Below the pieces are notes generated by a model. That model saw only the letters and a list, made by a program, of their open reading frames with translations, searched no databases and had not been told where the DNA came from. Positions 27,634 to 35,609 of a stretch of DNA of 64,000 nt are shown piece after piece. Position 1 is the stretch's first letter. Each line of letters opens with the position of its first letter. The position numbers and the translations under genes are program-made. Origin of the DNA: Brevibacterium casei CIP 102111 (GTDB lineage: Bacteria > Actinomycetota > Actinomycetes > Actinomycetales > Brevibacteriaceae); assembly GCF_900169275.1 (NCBI RefSeq), contig NZ_FXZC01000009.1:43901-107900 (forward strand). Direction: 5' to 3'.

Positions 27634-28272
27634 TCACTGCCAGGTCTTCTGCAGCGTGAGCAGACCCTCTCCGATGGGCAGGAGGACGCGGTCGAGCCGT
27701 TCCTGGTCGCCGAGTCGGCTGAGCAGGGTGCGCGCCGCGGTCGTCCGTGGGGAGCGATCGACGGGATCGGCGACGGCGCCGGAGAGCAGCGTCTGGTGGA
27801 GGACGAGGAGTCCGTGGGCGTCGAGGAGGCGCAGCGCGGGTTCGATCATCCGCTCGAGCCCGACCGGGTCGATGTCGAGGAAGACGAGGTCGTAGGCGCT
27901 CGGGGCGAGGCGGCCGAGGACGTCCTCGGCGCGTCCGCTCATCAGGCGCAGGCGGCCGGGGCGGATGCCCGCGAGGTCGATGAGGTCACGGGCCGCGCCC
28001 TGAGCAGTGGAGTTCGTGTCGATCGAGGTGAGGATGCCGGCGTTGGGCATGCCCCGCAGCAGGGAGAGCGTCGCCGTTCCCGTGCCGGTGCCGACCTCGA
28101 CCGCGGCGACGGGGCGCAGCAGACGCGCCATGAGCGTGAGCGCCGACGAGGTCGTCTGTGAGACAGGCGTGAGCCCGTACTCGTGGGAGAGGGTGCGAGC
28201 TGCGTCGAGGAGCGCATCCGGTCCGTTGTACTGCTCGGAGAACGTGACATCACCGGCATGCTCGCGTGACAA
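27634..28272 (-). CDS. O-methyltransferase (Rv1220c-like)
   Basis: SAM-dependent class I methyltransferase of the caffeoyl-CoA/catechol O-methyltransferase family, 212 residues. VEVGTGTGTATLSLL is the SAM-binding motif I, TSIDTNSTAQ motif II, and YDLVFLDIDPVGLERM carries the metal-binding Asp region. The start is TTG at 28272, chosen because GAGGAGG lies 5-6 nt upstream and no ATG or GTG fits. A TAGACT on the minus strand about 35 nt upstream may be the -10. Substrate unknown. Confidence 0.82.
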   Translation of the reverse strand: MSREHAGDVTFSEQYNGPDALLDAARTLSHEYGLTPVSQTTSSALTLMARLLRPVAAVEVGTGTGTATLSLLRGMPNAGILTSIDTNSTAQGAARDLIDLAGIRPGRLRLMSGRAEDVLGRLAPSAYDLVFLDIDPVGLERMIEPALRLLDAHGLLVLHQTLLSGAVADPVDRSPRTTAARTLLSRLGDQERLDRVLLPIGEGLLTLQKTWQ

Positions 28273-28304
28273 TCGACCCTCCTCAACCGCTGCTGTTCCG
28301 TATC

Positions 28305-28643
28305 TCAGTCTAACTGCTCGCCCGGGTCGCGCCCGTGTGCCGACCACAGCGCGTCGAGCTCCTCGAAAGTGATGAACGCCGAGGTGAGCGCCTTGTCATG
28401 ACGATGAGCGGTGCCCTCGTCCTCCCACTTCTCCCGGGCGCGCCCGAGCAGCGGGTCGGGCAGCCGCCCAGCAGCGTTGATCACCCGCCACCATGTGACG
28501 TTCGACCCGTACTCCTTCATCACCCGTCCGACATACCGCGGCGAGCCGCGCGCGACGAGGCCGACGGTGCCGTAGCTGACCACGCGACCGGAGGGGACGA
28601 ACTCGACGATGCGCAGCACCCGCTCGACGACGACGTCGTCCAT
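28305..28643 (-). CDS. Alkyltransferase-like protein (ATL, MGMT family without the active Cys)
   Basis: 112 residues with the DNA-binding winged helix of O6-alkylguanine-DNA alkyltransferase (VVSYGTVGLVARGSPRYVGR). Where MGMT has PCHRV it has TWWRVINAAGRLP, so the alkyl-accepting Cys is replaced by Trp. Such ATL proteins bind O6-alkylguanine and hand the lesion to nucleotide-excision repair. A strong AGGGAGGG site precedes the ATG. It lies between the O-methyltransferase and tatB; M. tuberculosis has sigE-rseA-htrA at this place. Confidence 0.88.
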   Translation of the reverse strand: MDDVVVERVLRIVEFVPSGRVVSYGTVGLVARGSPRYVGRVMKEYGSNVTWWRVINAAGRLPDPLLGRAREKWEDEGTAHRHDKALTSAFITFEELDALWSAHGRDPGEQLD

Positions 28644-28694
28644 TCACCCTCCCTTCATGTGAGTCCACCTGGGAGGAGCCTACTGCGGGGAGGT

Positions 28695-28700
28695 TAGAAT
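28695..28700 (+). promoter_or_regulatory. -10 element TAGAAT of tatB
   Basis: TAGAAT lies 7 nt before ATG 28708 and overlaps the alternative ATG 28699. If used, transcription would begin at 28708 and exclude the first ATG. Confidence 0.5.
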
Positions 28701-28707
28701 GGAGATC

Positions 28708-29172
28708 ATGTTCATGGGCATCAATGGGACCGAGATGGTCATCCTTGTGATCGTCGCACTCGTGGTGATCGGGCCCAAGCGCCTCCCCGAATACGCGCAG
28801 AAGCTGCGGGACACCGTCCGCCAGCTCCGCCGCATGGCCGAAGGCGCGAAGGACAACGTCAAGCGGGACTTCGGCGACGACTTCAAGGACGTCGACTGGC
28901 AGAAGCTCGACCCCCGCCAGTACGATCCCCGCCGCATCGTCCGCGAGGCCCTCGTCGAGGAGGACTCGGCGATTCGCGAGGCCAAGCGCCGCGAGCAGGG
29001 AGGCAGCGGCGCCGCACCGGCGGCGGCTGCAGGTACGGCAGCAGCCGCATCGACGGCAGAGGACACGTCGGCGTCTGCGGCAGCGCCCCCGTCGCCGATC
29101 GAACGGTTCCAGGCCCAGTACGCCAAGCGCGACCGCTCGGCCCCGGCCCCCTTCGACGCCGACGCCACCTGA
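28708..29172 (+). CDS. tatB: Sec-independent translocase component TatB
   Basis: Twin-arginine translocase subunit, 154 residues. The N-terminal helix (TEMVILVIVALVVIGPKRLP) is the TatA/B hinge motif with conserved Gly-Pro, followed by the amphipathic helix (YAQKLRDTVRQLRRM) and a long charged, Ala-rich tail typical of TatB. ATG 28708 is preferred from the TAGAAT hexamer 7 nt upstream; ATG 28699, 3 codons longer, has GGGGAGG upstream and remains possible. tatA and tatC are not in the window. Confidence 0.88.
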   Translation: MFMGINGTEMVILVIVALVVIGPKRLPEYAQKLRDTVRQLRRMAEGAKDNVKRDFGDDFKDVDWQKLDPRQYDPRRIVREALVEEDSAIREAKRREQGGSGAAPAAAAGTAAAASTAEDTSASAAAPPSPIERFQAQYAKRDRSAPAPFDADAT

Positions 29173-29319
29173 AATTCGCGTCACATTCTGCACGGCTCCG
29201 CCAGAGCCGACGCCACCTGAGCCTCGCGCCACGACCTCACCGGACCCGCCGACGCCGACGCGACCTCACCGGACCAACCAACTCCACCTGATTCACGCCG
29301 CGCGTGCAACCGGTGCCGG

Positions 29320-30765
29320 TCAGTTCCTGCGCACCTCGGGATGTTCGGGGTTCGAGCATAGCTTCGTCGCATATCCGCGGCAGAAGTACTCCGCACCCTT
29401 CTCGAGCCGCTGGTCGCCGAAGAGCTCGCTCACCGTCACCGGGTAGAAGCCGCGGTCGAGGACGGTGCTGAAGACGTCCGGGGCGGCATCGACGGTCGAG
29501 GGGTGGATCGAGTGCATGAGGACGACCGACCCCGGCTTCGTCTGCGCCCTCACTGCGTCGACGACCTTCCCCGCGTTCTTGCTGCGCCAGTCCTCGGTGT
29601 CGACGTCCCACATGATCGCCGGATGACCGAGCGCCTTCGCCGTCGCCTTCGTCAGCGCCCCGTAGGGCGGACGGACGAGGTTCGGCTTTCCGCCGCCGGC
29701 GGCTTCGATGTCCGCGTCGGTGTCCTCGACCTGCCTGCGCACAGTCTCGGGGGACTTCTTCGACATCTGCGGGTGGTCGAAGGAGTGGTTGCCGACCTCG
29801 TGTCCGGCCTCGGCCATCCTCCGGACGACGTCGGGACTGTGCCGGACGTTCTTGCCGAGGAGGAAGTACGTGAGGCGGACCTTCGCAGACTTCGCGGCCG
29901 CGAGCAGGCGATCCTCGACGTCGGGTTCGCCCGGTCCGTCGTCATAGGTCAGCGCCACGCACGGGAGCAGCGCACAGGAGAAGTCGGGGTCGCGGTCATC
30001 GGTGCCCTGCGGCAGGGACAGGGGAGTGTGGAGGGCGTCGGCGACCTGGAGTCCGAGATCGGTGAGTTCGTCGCCGCGCACCGATTCTCCGTCGAGCAGG
30101 AGCGCTCCCGAGTCATCGACGGAGATCGCGGAGTCCTCGATGTCGCCGGTGAAGAGCTCGGCGGCGTCGACGGTCGTGTCGGCGGAGAGGTCGGTGAGAT
30201 AGACCCGGGTCGATCCCGCGTTCGGGCTCGCCGTGGGTCCCGCAGCGTCGGACCGGGTGACGGCGCTGAGGAGGAAGATCCCGCCCGCGGCGAGGACGCG
30301 ATTGCTGATGTCGACGTCCGCGCCGGTGTCGGTGTCCTTCGGTGTCGATCCCGCCGAGGCGGTCGTCGCTGTCGTGAATGCCGAGGGGTCCCAGCGCAGC
30401 GAGGGGTCGGTGAGCACGGGGCTGAAGGCCTTGCGCCCGGCGAAGGCACCCGCGGCGTCGAAGCTGTCGAGGACGGCTCGCTCGGTCGCCTCGTTGAGTG
30501 AGTCCGCGCCGGGGATGCCGAAGAGATGCGCGTGGAGCTTCGGAGTCGAGGTCTCGTCGACGACGGCGTAGCTGCGCAGGCTCGCATCGACGGCGGCGAG
30601 ATTGTCTCGGGCGTTCTTCCGGTGCGACTCCACGGTCGCCGAATCCGAGGCCTCATCGTCGCCGCGGGTCGTGCCGGTGACGACGCATCCGGAGACGAGG
30701 GCGAGTGCGGTCGACGCTGCGGTGAGCGCCGTCAGTCTGGACAGCAGTCGGGGAGTGCGCGTCAA
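29320..30765 (-). CDS. Polysaccharide deacetylase-family lipoprotein
   Basis: 481 residues. Signal peptide ends in lipobox VSGC (acylated Cys near residue 27), so it is anchored outside the membrane. The N-terminal half (about 30-265) is a domain I do not recognise. The C-terminal CE4 NodB domain has TYDDGPG (metal-binding Asp pair), HSFDHP (metal His), RPPYG, DVDTEDW and MHSIHP. This is the set for removing acetyl groups from N-acetylglucosamine in peptidoglycan or a similar glycan. The start is TTG 30765, behind AAGGA; no better start exists upstream. Confidence 0.85.
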   Translation of the reverse strand: MTRTPRLLSRLTALTAASTALALVSGCVVTGTTRGDDEASDSATVESHRKNARDNLAAVDASLRSYAVVDETSTPKLHAHLFGIPGADSLNEATERAVLDSFDAAGAFAGRKAFSPVLTDPSLRWDPSAFTTATTASAGSTPKDTDTGADVDISNRVLAAGGIFLLSAVTRSDAAGPTASPNAGSTRVYLTDLSADTTVDAAELFTGDIEDSAISVDDSGALLLDGESVRGDELTDLGLQVADALHTPLSLPQGTDDRDPDFSCALLPCVALTYDDGPGEPDVEDRLLAAAKSAKVRLTYFLLGKNVRHSPDVVRRMAEAGHEVGNHSFDHPQMSKKSPETVRRQVEDTDADIEAAGGGKPNLVRPPYGALTKATAKALGHPAIMWDVDTEDWRSKNAGKVVDAVRAQTKPGSVVLMHSIHPSTVDAAPDVFSTVLDRGFYPVTVSELFGDQRLEKGAEYFCRGYATKLCSNPEHPEVRRN

Positions 30766-31035
30766 ATGGAGGTCCTTGCGGGGAGAGAGTGCAGATGGTC
30801 GGCGGGAATCCGCACATCCAGTCTAGGGGGCGCACGGCCGGGCGCTGCGCCGAACAATCCTGCGTTCTCGGACCGTTGCCACGGCTCTGACCTGGAACGA
30901 CGTCTGCCTTGTAGTGAGAGTCCGCCCGTCGTCGCGGGTCGCAGATCACACGAGTGTTGCCCGATCGTTGCAGAGATGGGAGACGACCGTGACAGTCGGG
31001 GCTTCGGCTGCCGCTCTCCGGTGGGAGGCCTTCGT

Positions 31036-32166
31036 TCAGACGGGGCTGAGTCCCAGGGAGCGACCGGAGAGACCGCGGGTGCGCTGCGCGAGCCGGGTGG
31101 CGAGCGTCGTGAACGCCTGCGCCGCCGGGGACTCGGGGTCGGTGAGCACAACGGGGGTCCCGGCGTCCGAGCCCTCCCGCACCGCGGTGTCGAGGGGGAT
31201 CTGGGTGAGCAGTTCCACCTCGGTGCCGGTGGTCGTCGCAAGGTTCCCCGCGACCGTGGCACCGCCGCCGCTGCCGAAGACCTCCATCCGGGTGCCGTCG
31301 GGCATCTCCATCCACGACATGTTCTCCACGACACCGGCGATCGGCTGCTTCGTCTGCGTGGCGATGGCACCGGCCCGCTCGGCGACCTGAGCCGAGGCCT
31401 GCTGGGGGGTGGTGACGACGAGGAGCTCGGAGTTCGGCAGCAGTTGCGCGACGGAGATTGCGATGTCGCCGGTGCCGGGCGGCAGGTCGAGGAGGAGGAC
31501 GTCGAGGTCACCCCAGAAGACGTCGGTGAGGAACTGCTGCAGGGCGCGATGGAGCATCGGGCCCCGCCACACGACGGCCTGGTTGCCGGGGACGAACATG
31601 CCGATGCTCATCACCTTCACCCCGTGGGCGACCTGCGGGATGATCATCTCGTCGACGCGGGTCGGCTGACCGGAGAGGCCGAACATCGTGGGGATGGAGA
31701 ACCCGTAGATGTCGGCGTCGACGAGACCGACGCGCAGGCCCTGCTTCGCAAGTGCCGCGGCGAGGTTCGCTGTCACCGAGGACTTCCCGACCCCGCCCTT
31801 GCCCGAGGCGATCGCATAGACCTTCGTCAGCGAATCGGGCTTGGCGAAGGGCACCTCGCGGCTGCCGCCGGGACCCTGGAGCTTCTCACGCATCGCCGTG
31901 CGCTGCTCGGGCGACATCGTGCCGAGCCTGACGACCACCTCGGTGACGCCGTCGACCTTGGCAAGCGCCGCCTCGGTGTCTCGGGTGATGGTGTCCTTGA
32001 GCGGGCAGCCGGCGATCGTGAGCAGCACGGTGACGGTGACCCTGCCGCCGTCGATGGTGACATCCTCGACCATGTCGAGCTCGACGATGCTGCGCCGGAT
32101 CTCGGGATCGATGACCGTCGCCAGCGCCTGCCGCACGGCTTCGTCGGTCGGGCTCGTTCGTCTCAT
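31036..32166 (-). CDS. mrp: Mrp/ApbC-type P-loop ATPase for Fe-S cluster handling
   Basis: 376 residues. An N-terminal MIP18/DUF59 domain (EAVRQALATVIDPEIRRSIV; LTIAGCPLKD, with its conserved Cys) precedes a ParA-like ATPase with the deviant Walker A SGKGGVGKSS and GLVDADIYGFSIPTMFG. The NBP35/Mrp family delivers Fe-S clusters. The C-terminal Cys pair that bridges a cluster in many homologues is not visible at ENMSWMEMPDGTRMEVFG. It overlaps the DUF1003 gene by 4 nt. Confidence 0.88.
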   Translation of the reverse strand: MRRTSPTDEAVRQALATVIDPEIRRSIVELDMVEDVTIDGGRVTVTVLLTIAGCPLKDTITRDTEAALAKVDGVTEVVVRLGTMSPEQRTAMREKLQGPGGSREVPFAKPDSLTKVYAIASGKGGVGKSSVTANLAAALAKQGLRVGLVDADIYGFSIPTMFGLSGQPTRVDEMIIPQVAHGVKVMSIGMFVPGNQAVVWRGPMLHRALQQFLTDVFWGDLDVLLLDLPPGTGDIAISVAQLLPNSELLVVTTPQQASAQVAERAGAIATQTKQPIAGVVENMSWMEMPDGTRMEVFGSGGGATVAGNLATTTGTEVELLTQIPLDTAVREGSDAGTPVVLTDPESPAAQAFTTLATRLAQRTRGLSGRSLGLSPV

Positions 32167-32699
32167 CCCTGTCCCTTCCTGTCGCGAGACTTCGACCCTA
32201 CCTGCTCGTCCTTCCCGCTCTCTGAGCGTTCGTCCTCGAGCTCCTTGAGCAGATCCTTGAGCTCGGAGCGGATGAAGTCGCGGGTCGCGACCTCGCGCAT
32301 CGCGATGCGCAGGGCGGCGACCTCACGGGCGAGGTACTCGGTGTCGGCGAGGTTGCGTTCGGCCCGCTGCCGGTCGTGTTCGAACTCGACGCGGTCGCGG
32401 TCGGCGCTGCGGTTCTCGGCGAGGAGGATGAGCGGGGCCGCGTACGAGGCCTGCAGGGAGAGGATGAGCGTGAGCAGGGTGAAGTTGAGCGACCGCGGGT
32501 CGAACTGGACGGACTCGGGCAGCAGCGTGTTCCACATCAGCCAGACGGCGCAGAAGACCGTCATGCCGACGAGGAACGCCGGGGTGCCCATGAACCGTGC
32601 GAACGCCTCGGCGCCGCGTCCGAACGTCTCCGGGGAGATCGCGAACCGGGGCAGCTTGCGTTTGGACGAGCGGGGGACGTCGAAGTCGTCGGTCGGCAT
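32163..32699 (-). CDS. DUF1003 membrane protein
   Basis: 178 residues. The DUF1003 hallmark is two adjacent helices (FLVGMTVFCAVWLMWNTLLP; LNFTLLTLILSLQASYAAPL) followed by LLAENRSADRDRVEFEHD. A long charged, probably coiled-coil C-terminal tail follows. Function is unknown. It lies between the MgtE_N/CBS protein and mrp on the same strand, 2 nt from the former and overlapping the latter, as in Rv1232c-Rv1231c-Rv1229c. Confidence 0.85.
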   Translation of the reverse strand: MPTDDFDVPRSSKRKLPRFAISPETFGRGAEAFARFMGTPAFLVGMTVFCAVWLMWNTLLPESVQFDPRSLNFTLLTLILSLQASYAAPLILLAENRSADRDRVEFEHDRQRAERNLADTEYLAREVAALRIAMREVATRDFIRSELKDLLKELEDERSESGKDEQVGSKSRDRKGQG

Positions 32700-32701
32700 G
32701 G

Positions 32702-33976
32702 TTACCCCCTCCTGTGGTCATCGCGGCCGGTCGTGCGCCAGTCCTCGGGCAGCAGCTCGTCGAGGACGTCGTCGACGGTGACGACGCCGATGAGTCGGTC
32801 GTTGTCGTCGGTGATCGGCACCGACACCAGATTGTACGCCGCGAGCAGCTTCGTCACCTCGGCCAGCGATGTGTCCGGGGGCATCGCGTCGACTTCGGTG
32901 TCGAGCATGATACCGACCGCCTCGTGCGGGGGATGGCGCAGCATCTCCTGGATGTGGACGATGCCCAGGAACTTCCCCGTCGGCGTCTCGATGGGCTGGC
33001 GGCAGACGAAGACAGCGGCGGCGAGCGCGGCCGGCAGATCCTCCCGACGGACGTGGGCGAGCGCCTCGGCGACGGTCGTCTCCGGGGTGAGGATGACCGG
33101 TTCGGTCGTCATCAGACCACCTGCGGTGTGCTCGTCGTAGGAGAGCAGCGTGCGGACGTCCTCGGCGTCGTCGGGCTCCATGAGGGTGAGGAACCGTTCG
33201 GCCTGCTCATCGGTGAGCTCGCCGAGGAGGTCGGCCGCGTCGTCGGGCTCCATCTCCTCGAGCACGGTGACCGCGCGCTCGGTGTCGAGAGCGGAGAGGA
33301 GCTCGACCTGCGTCTCATCCGGCAGCTCCTCGATGACGTCGGCGAGGCGTTCGTCGTCGAGGGCCCGGGCGACCTGGAGGCGGCGTTCGGGGGTCATCTC
33401 GAAGAGGACGTCGGCGAGGTCGGCGGGCTTCGTGTCCTGGTAGGCCGCGATGAGCTGGGTGGCCTCCTGGTCTTGGGCGGAGTCGGCGGGGTGGTCGGCA
33501 TCGGACCACGAGATCTGCATCGTCTCGCCGCGGCGGCGGAAGGCGGAGAAGGCCGTGCGCTCCTGGACGCGACGGACGAAGAGACGGGTGACCTCCCAGT
33601 CGCGGTTGACCTGCTGCTCGATGCCGACGTCCTCGATCTGGACGGGGGAGTCGTCCTCGCGCAGGCGCAGACGACGGTCGAGGAGGTCGTTGACGACGAG
33701 CGTCTCCGAGCGGCGCTGTTCGAACCGGCGCATGTTCACCAGTCCCGTGGTGATGACCTGCCCGGCGTCGATCGAGGTGACCCGGCCCATGGGGACGAAG
33801 ACGCGGCGGCGTCCGGGGACCTCGACGACGAGGCCGATGACGCGCGGGAACTGGCGCATCGTCGTGCGGTAGACGACGACGACGTCGCGGACACGACCCA
33901 CCTGATCCCCGAGCGGGTCGAAGACCGGAGCGGAGATGAGGCGGGCGACGAAGACGCGTTTCGAGGAGCCACTCAT
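32702..33976 (-). CDS. MgtE_N/CBS-domain protein without transmembrane channel
   Basis: 424 residues. An N-terminal PRC-barrel-like part (DPLGDQVGRVRDVVV) is followed by the MgtE intracellular N-domain (repeats like LPDETQVELLSALDTERA and EMEPDDAADLLGELTDEQAE, about 215-300) and two CBS domains (TAGGLMTTEPVILTPETTVA; LVSVPITDDNDRLIGVVTVD). The Mg2+-channel helices that follow in real MgtE are absent, so it is probably a cytosolic sensor or regulator. ATG 33976 is set by TAGGCT 7 nt upstream. Rv1232c is the M. tuberculosis counterpart. Confidence 0.85.
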   Translation of the reverse strand: MSGSSKRVFVARLISAPVFDPLGDQVGRVRDVVVVYRTTMRQFPRVIGLVVEVPGRRRVFVPMGRVTSIDAGQVITTGLVNMRRFEQRRSETLVVNDLLDRRLRLREDDSPVQIEDVGIEQQVNRDWEVTRLFVRRVQERTAFSAFRRRGETMQISWSDADHPADSAQDQEATQLIAAYQDTKPADLADVLFEMTPERRLQVARALDDERLADVIEELPDETQVELLSALDTERAVTVLEEMEPDDAADLLGELTDEQAERFLTLMEPDDAEDVRTLLSYDEHTAGGLMTTEPVILTPETTVAEALAHVRREDLPAALAAAVFVCRQPIETPTGKFLGIVHIQEMLRHPPHEAVGIMLDTEVDAMPPDTSLAEVTKLLAAYNLVSVPITDDNDRLIGVVTVDDVLDELLPEDWRTTGRDDHRRG

Positions 33977-33983
33977 GGACCCA

Positions 33984-33989
33984 AGCCTA
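33984..33989 (-). promoter_or_regulatory. -10 element TAGGCT of the MgtE_N/CBS gene (leaderless)
   Basis: TAGGCT on the minus strand, 7 nt before the ATG at 33976. Confidence 0.55.
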
Positions 33990-34182
33990 CTTCGTGACCC
34001 GGCACCGCTCAGCGTCGTCCGCATCACGTTCTCTGCGCCAAGTCCTCTTGTCGCTCGCTCGACCCTGGACGAGGTCTGCACGAAGCACGTCCCACGTCCG
34101 CGCTCCAGCACCCCGGGGCCTCGCGGCAATCCGACGGTCACACAACTCTGCGGGCGCGCAGCAACCCTGCGGGCGCACAGCG

Positions 34183-34299
34183 CGTGTCCCTGAGGAGGAT
34201 CCGAGTCGATTCTGGGCCCGATGTCGAACTCGATCCTCCTCGCCGAGGCGGCCCGGGTGAAGGACCGACGACTGCACCGGCGGTTTGGAGGCGGCAGCG
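34183..34299. repeat. 117-bp hairpin repeat, copy A
   Basis: Begins CGTGTCCCTGAGGAGGATCC and ends GGCGGCAGCG. It contains an imperfect inverted repeat (arms GAGGAGGATCCGAGTCGA and TCGAACTCGATCCTCCTC). It is nearly identical to copy B, 153 bp downstream (4 differences by eye). Its hairpin core resembles the one at 9281-9332. It lies downstream of the P1 peptidase operon. Confidence 0.85.
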
Positions 34300-34335
34300 T
34301 TGCGGTCGGGTGTCAACCGTTCCGGAGGCGCGGCT

Positions 34336-34452
34336 CGTGTCCCTGAGGAGGATCCGGGTCGATTCTGGGCCCGATGTCGAACTCGATCCTCCTCGGCGAG
34401 GCGGCCCGGGTGAAGGTCCGACGACTGCACCGGCGGTTTGGAAGCGGCAGCG
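34336..34452. repeat. 117-bp hairpin repeat, copy B
   Basis: Direct repeat of 34183-34299 with the same hairpin layout. The near identity of A and B points to recent tandem duplication of the element plus about 36 bp of spacer. It is 92 bp from the P1 peptidase stop and could end that operon's transcript. Confidence 0.85.
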
Positions 34453-34544
34453 GGCGGTCGCCGAGGAGGTCGGCCGACGGTCGGTCGGACAGGCAGTGCG
34501 CCCCTGGGCCGATGCCCGCCGGCCGAGCGGCCCCGGCGGGGCTG

Positions 34545-35609
34545 CTATGGGAGGTCCGCGAACGCCGCCGTGAAGTCCGGGGCGATGTCGACGAGAGTCG
34601 GCGGCTGCTCCCACGCCGGGGCGAGCGGGGAGGCACTCGTGAGAGCGTCGAGGACGGCGAGGGTGACGGCGTCGGCGGCGGCCGCGGTGATCTCGACGAC
34701 CGCGGGCAGCGCCTCGGCGGGGTCCTCAGGCAGCGCCCGGGCACCGGTGGCGACGGCGAAGACGGTGTCCCCGTCGATGAGGGTGTGGGAGGGACGCACC
34801 GCACGAGCGATGCCGGGGTGGCCGCCGGCCGCAAGCGCTGTGACCTGGGCGCGGTCGAGTCGGGCGTCCGTGGCGATGATCGCCAACGTCGTGTTCTGCG
34901 CCGAGAGGGGCGCCTCGAGATCGGGGACGGGCAGGCTCGGCAGCGGCGGCAGATCCCAGCCGACGGCCTCGAGCAGGGGACCGGCCCACAGGGTCCCCGC
35001 TTCGGTGCCGATCGTCCCGAAGGGATTCGCGACGACGAGGGCGGAGACCGTGTACCCGGCAGACAGCCGGATGCTCACCGAACCGAGCGAGCTGCGCAGG
35101 GTCTGAACGCCGGCGCGGGCACCGATGCCGACACCGACGCTGCCCCTGACCGGGGTCGTCGGCGCCTCCTCGGTGAGGGCAGCGAGCGCAGCCTGGGCCG
35201 CGGCAGCGCCCTCGGCAGCCGTCGGCGGGGCGACCGGGCCGGCCCCGCGGCCGAGGTCGAAGATCGCTGCGGCGGGGACGAGCGGAATGACGGTGCCCGG
35301 CAGGCGTGGTGCGGGGAAGCCGCGCCCCGCCTCGGCGAGGGCATCGGAGACCCCCGCGACGGAGCGCAGACCGATCGCCGACCCTCCCGTGAGCACGAGG
35401 GCATCGGCCGCGGACCCGTGCGCGGTGGGGGAGAGGACGTCGGTCTCATGGGTGGCCGGGCCCCCGCCCCGGACGTCGACGCCGACGGTCGAGCCCGCGG
35501 GCGGGAGGACGACGCTGACCCCGGTGAGCCGGTCGCGGGTGAGCGTCCCGGCGTGTCCGAGGGCGAGCCCCGGCACGTCGAGGATGCCGCGCCCGCGGGT
35601 CGGGGTCAT
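34545..35609 (-). CDS. P1-family (S58/DmpA-NylC) peptidase
   Basis: 354 residues of the N-terminal-nucleophile DmpA/NylC superfamily. The autocleavage site is visible as AQNTTLAIIATDA near residue 245: cleavage before the Thr would expose it as nucleophile, splitting the chain into two subunits. GGSAIGLRSVAGVSDAL and NPFGTIG are other family blocks. Relatives act on N-terminal D-amino acids, beta-peptides or amide oligomers; the substrate is not known here. The ATG overlaps the pepP stop by 4 nt, so the two peptidases form an operon. Confidence 0.85.
   Translation of the reverse strand: MTPTRGRGILDVPGLALGHAGTLTRDRLTGVSVVLPPAGSTVGVDVRGGGPATHETDVLSPTAHGSAADALVLTGGSAIGLRSVAGVSDALAEAGRGFPAPRLPGTVIPLVPAAAIFDLGRGAGPVAPPTAAEGAAAAQAALAALTEEAPTTPVRGSVGVGIGARAGVQTLRSSLGSVSIRLSAGYTVSALVVANPFGTIGTEAGTLWAGPLLEAVGWDLPPLPSLPVPDLEAPLSAQNTTLAIIATDARLDRAQVTALAAGGHPGIARAVRPSHTLIDGDTVFAVATGARALPEDPAEALPAVVEITAAAADAVTLAVLDALTSASPLAPAWEQPPTLVDIAPDFTAAFADLP

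Larger units (their letters stand above)
33990..34544. other. Non-coding gap dominated by hairpin repeats
   Basis: About 550 bp without a supported gene between the P1 peptidase stop and the promoter of the MgtE_N/CBS gene. Besides the two 117-bp repeats it has a short direct repeat (CTGCGGGCGC at about 34149 and 34168). Short open frames here are by-products of the repeats. Confidence 0.6.

Noticed and set aside
30526..32781. Long plus-strand open frame across the deacetylase and mrp genes
   Set aside because: No recognisable domain and a repetitive charged composition; the minus-strand proteins have complete family motifs.
34183..34452. Coding repeats (Arg/Asp/Pro-rich peptide)
   Set aside because: Short frames here arise from both strands of an inverted repeat; no start or ribosome site supports translation.
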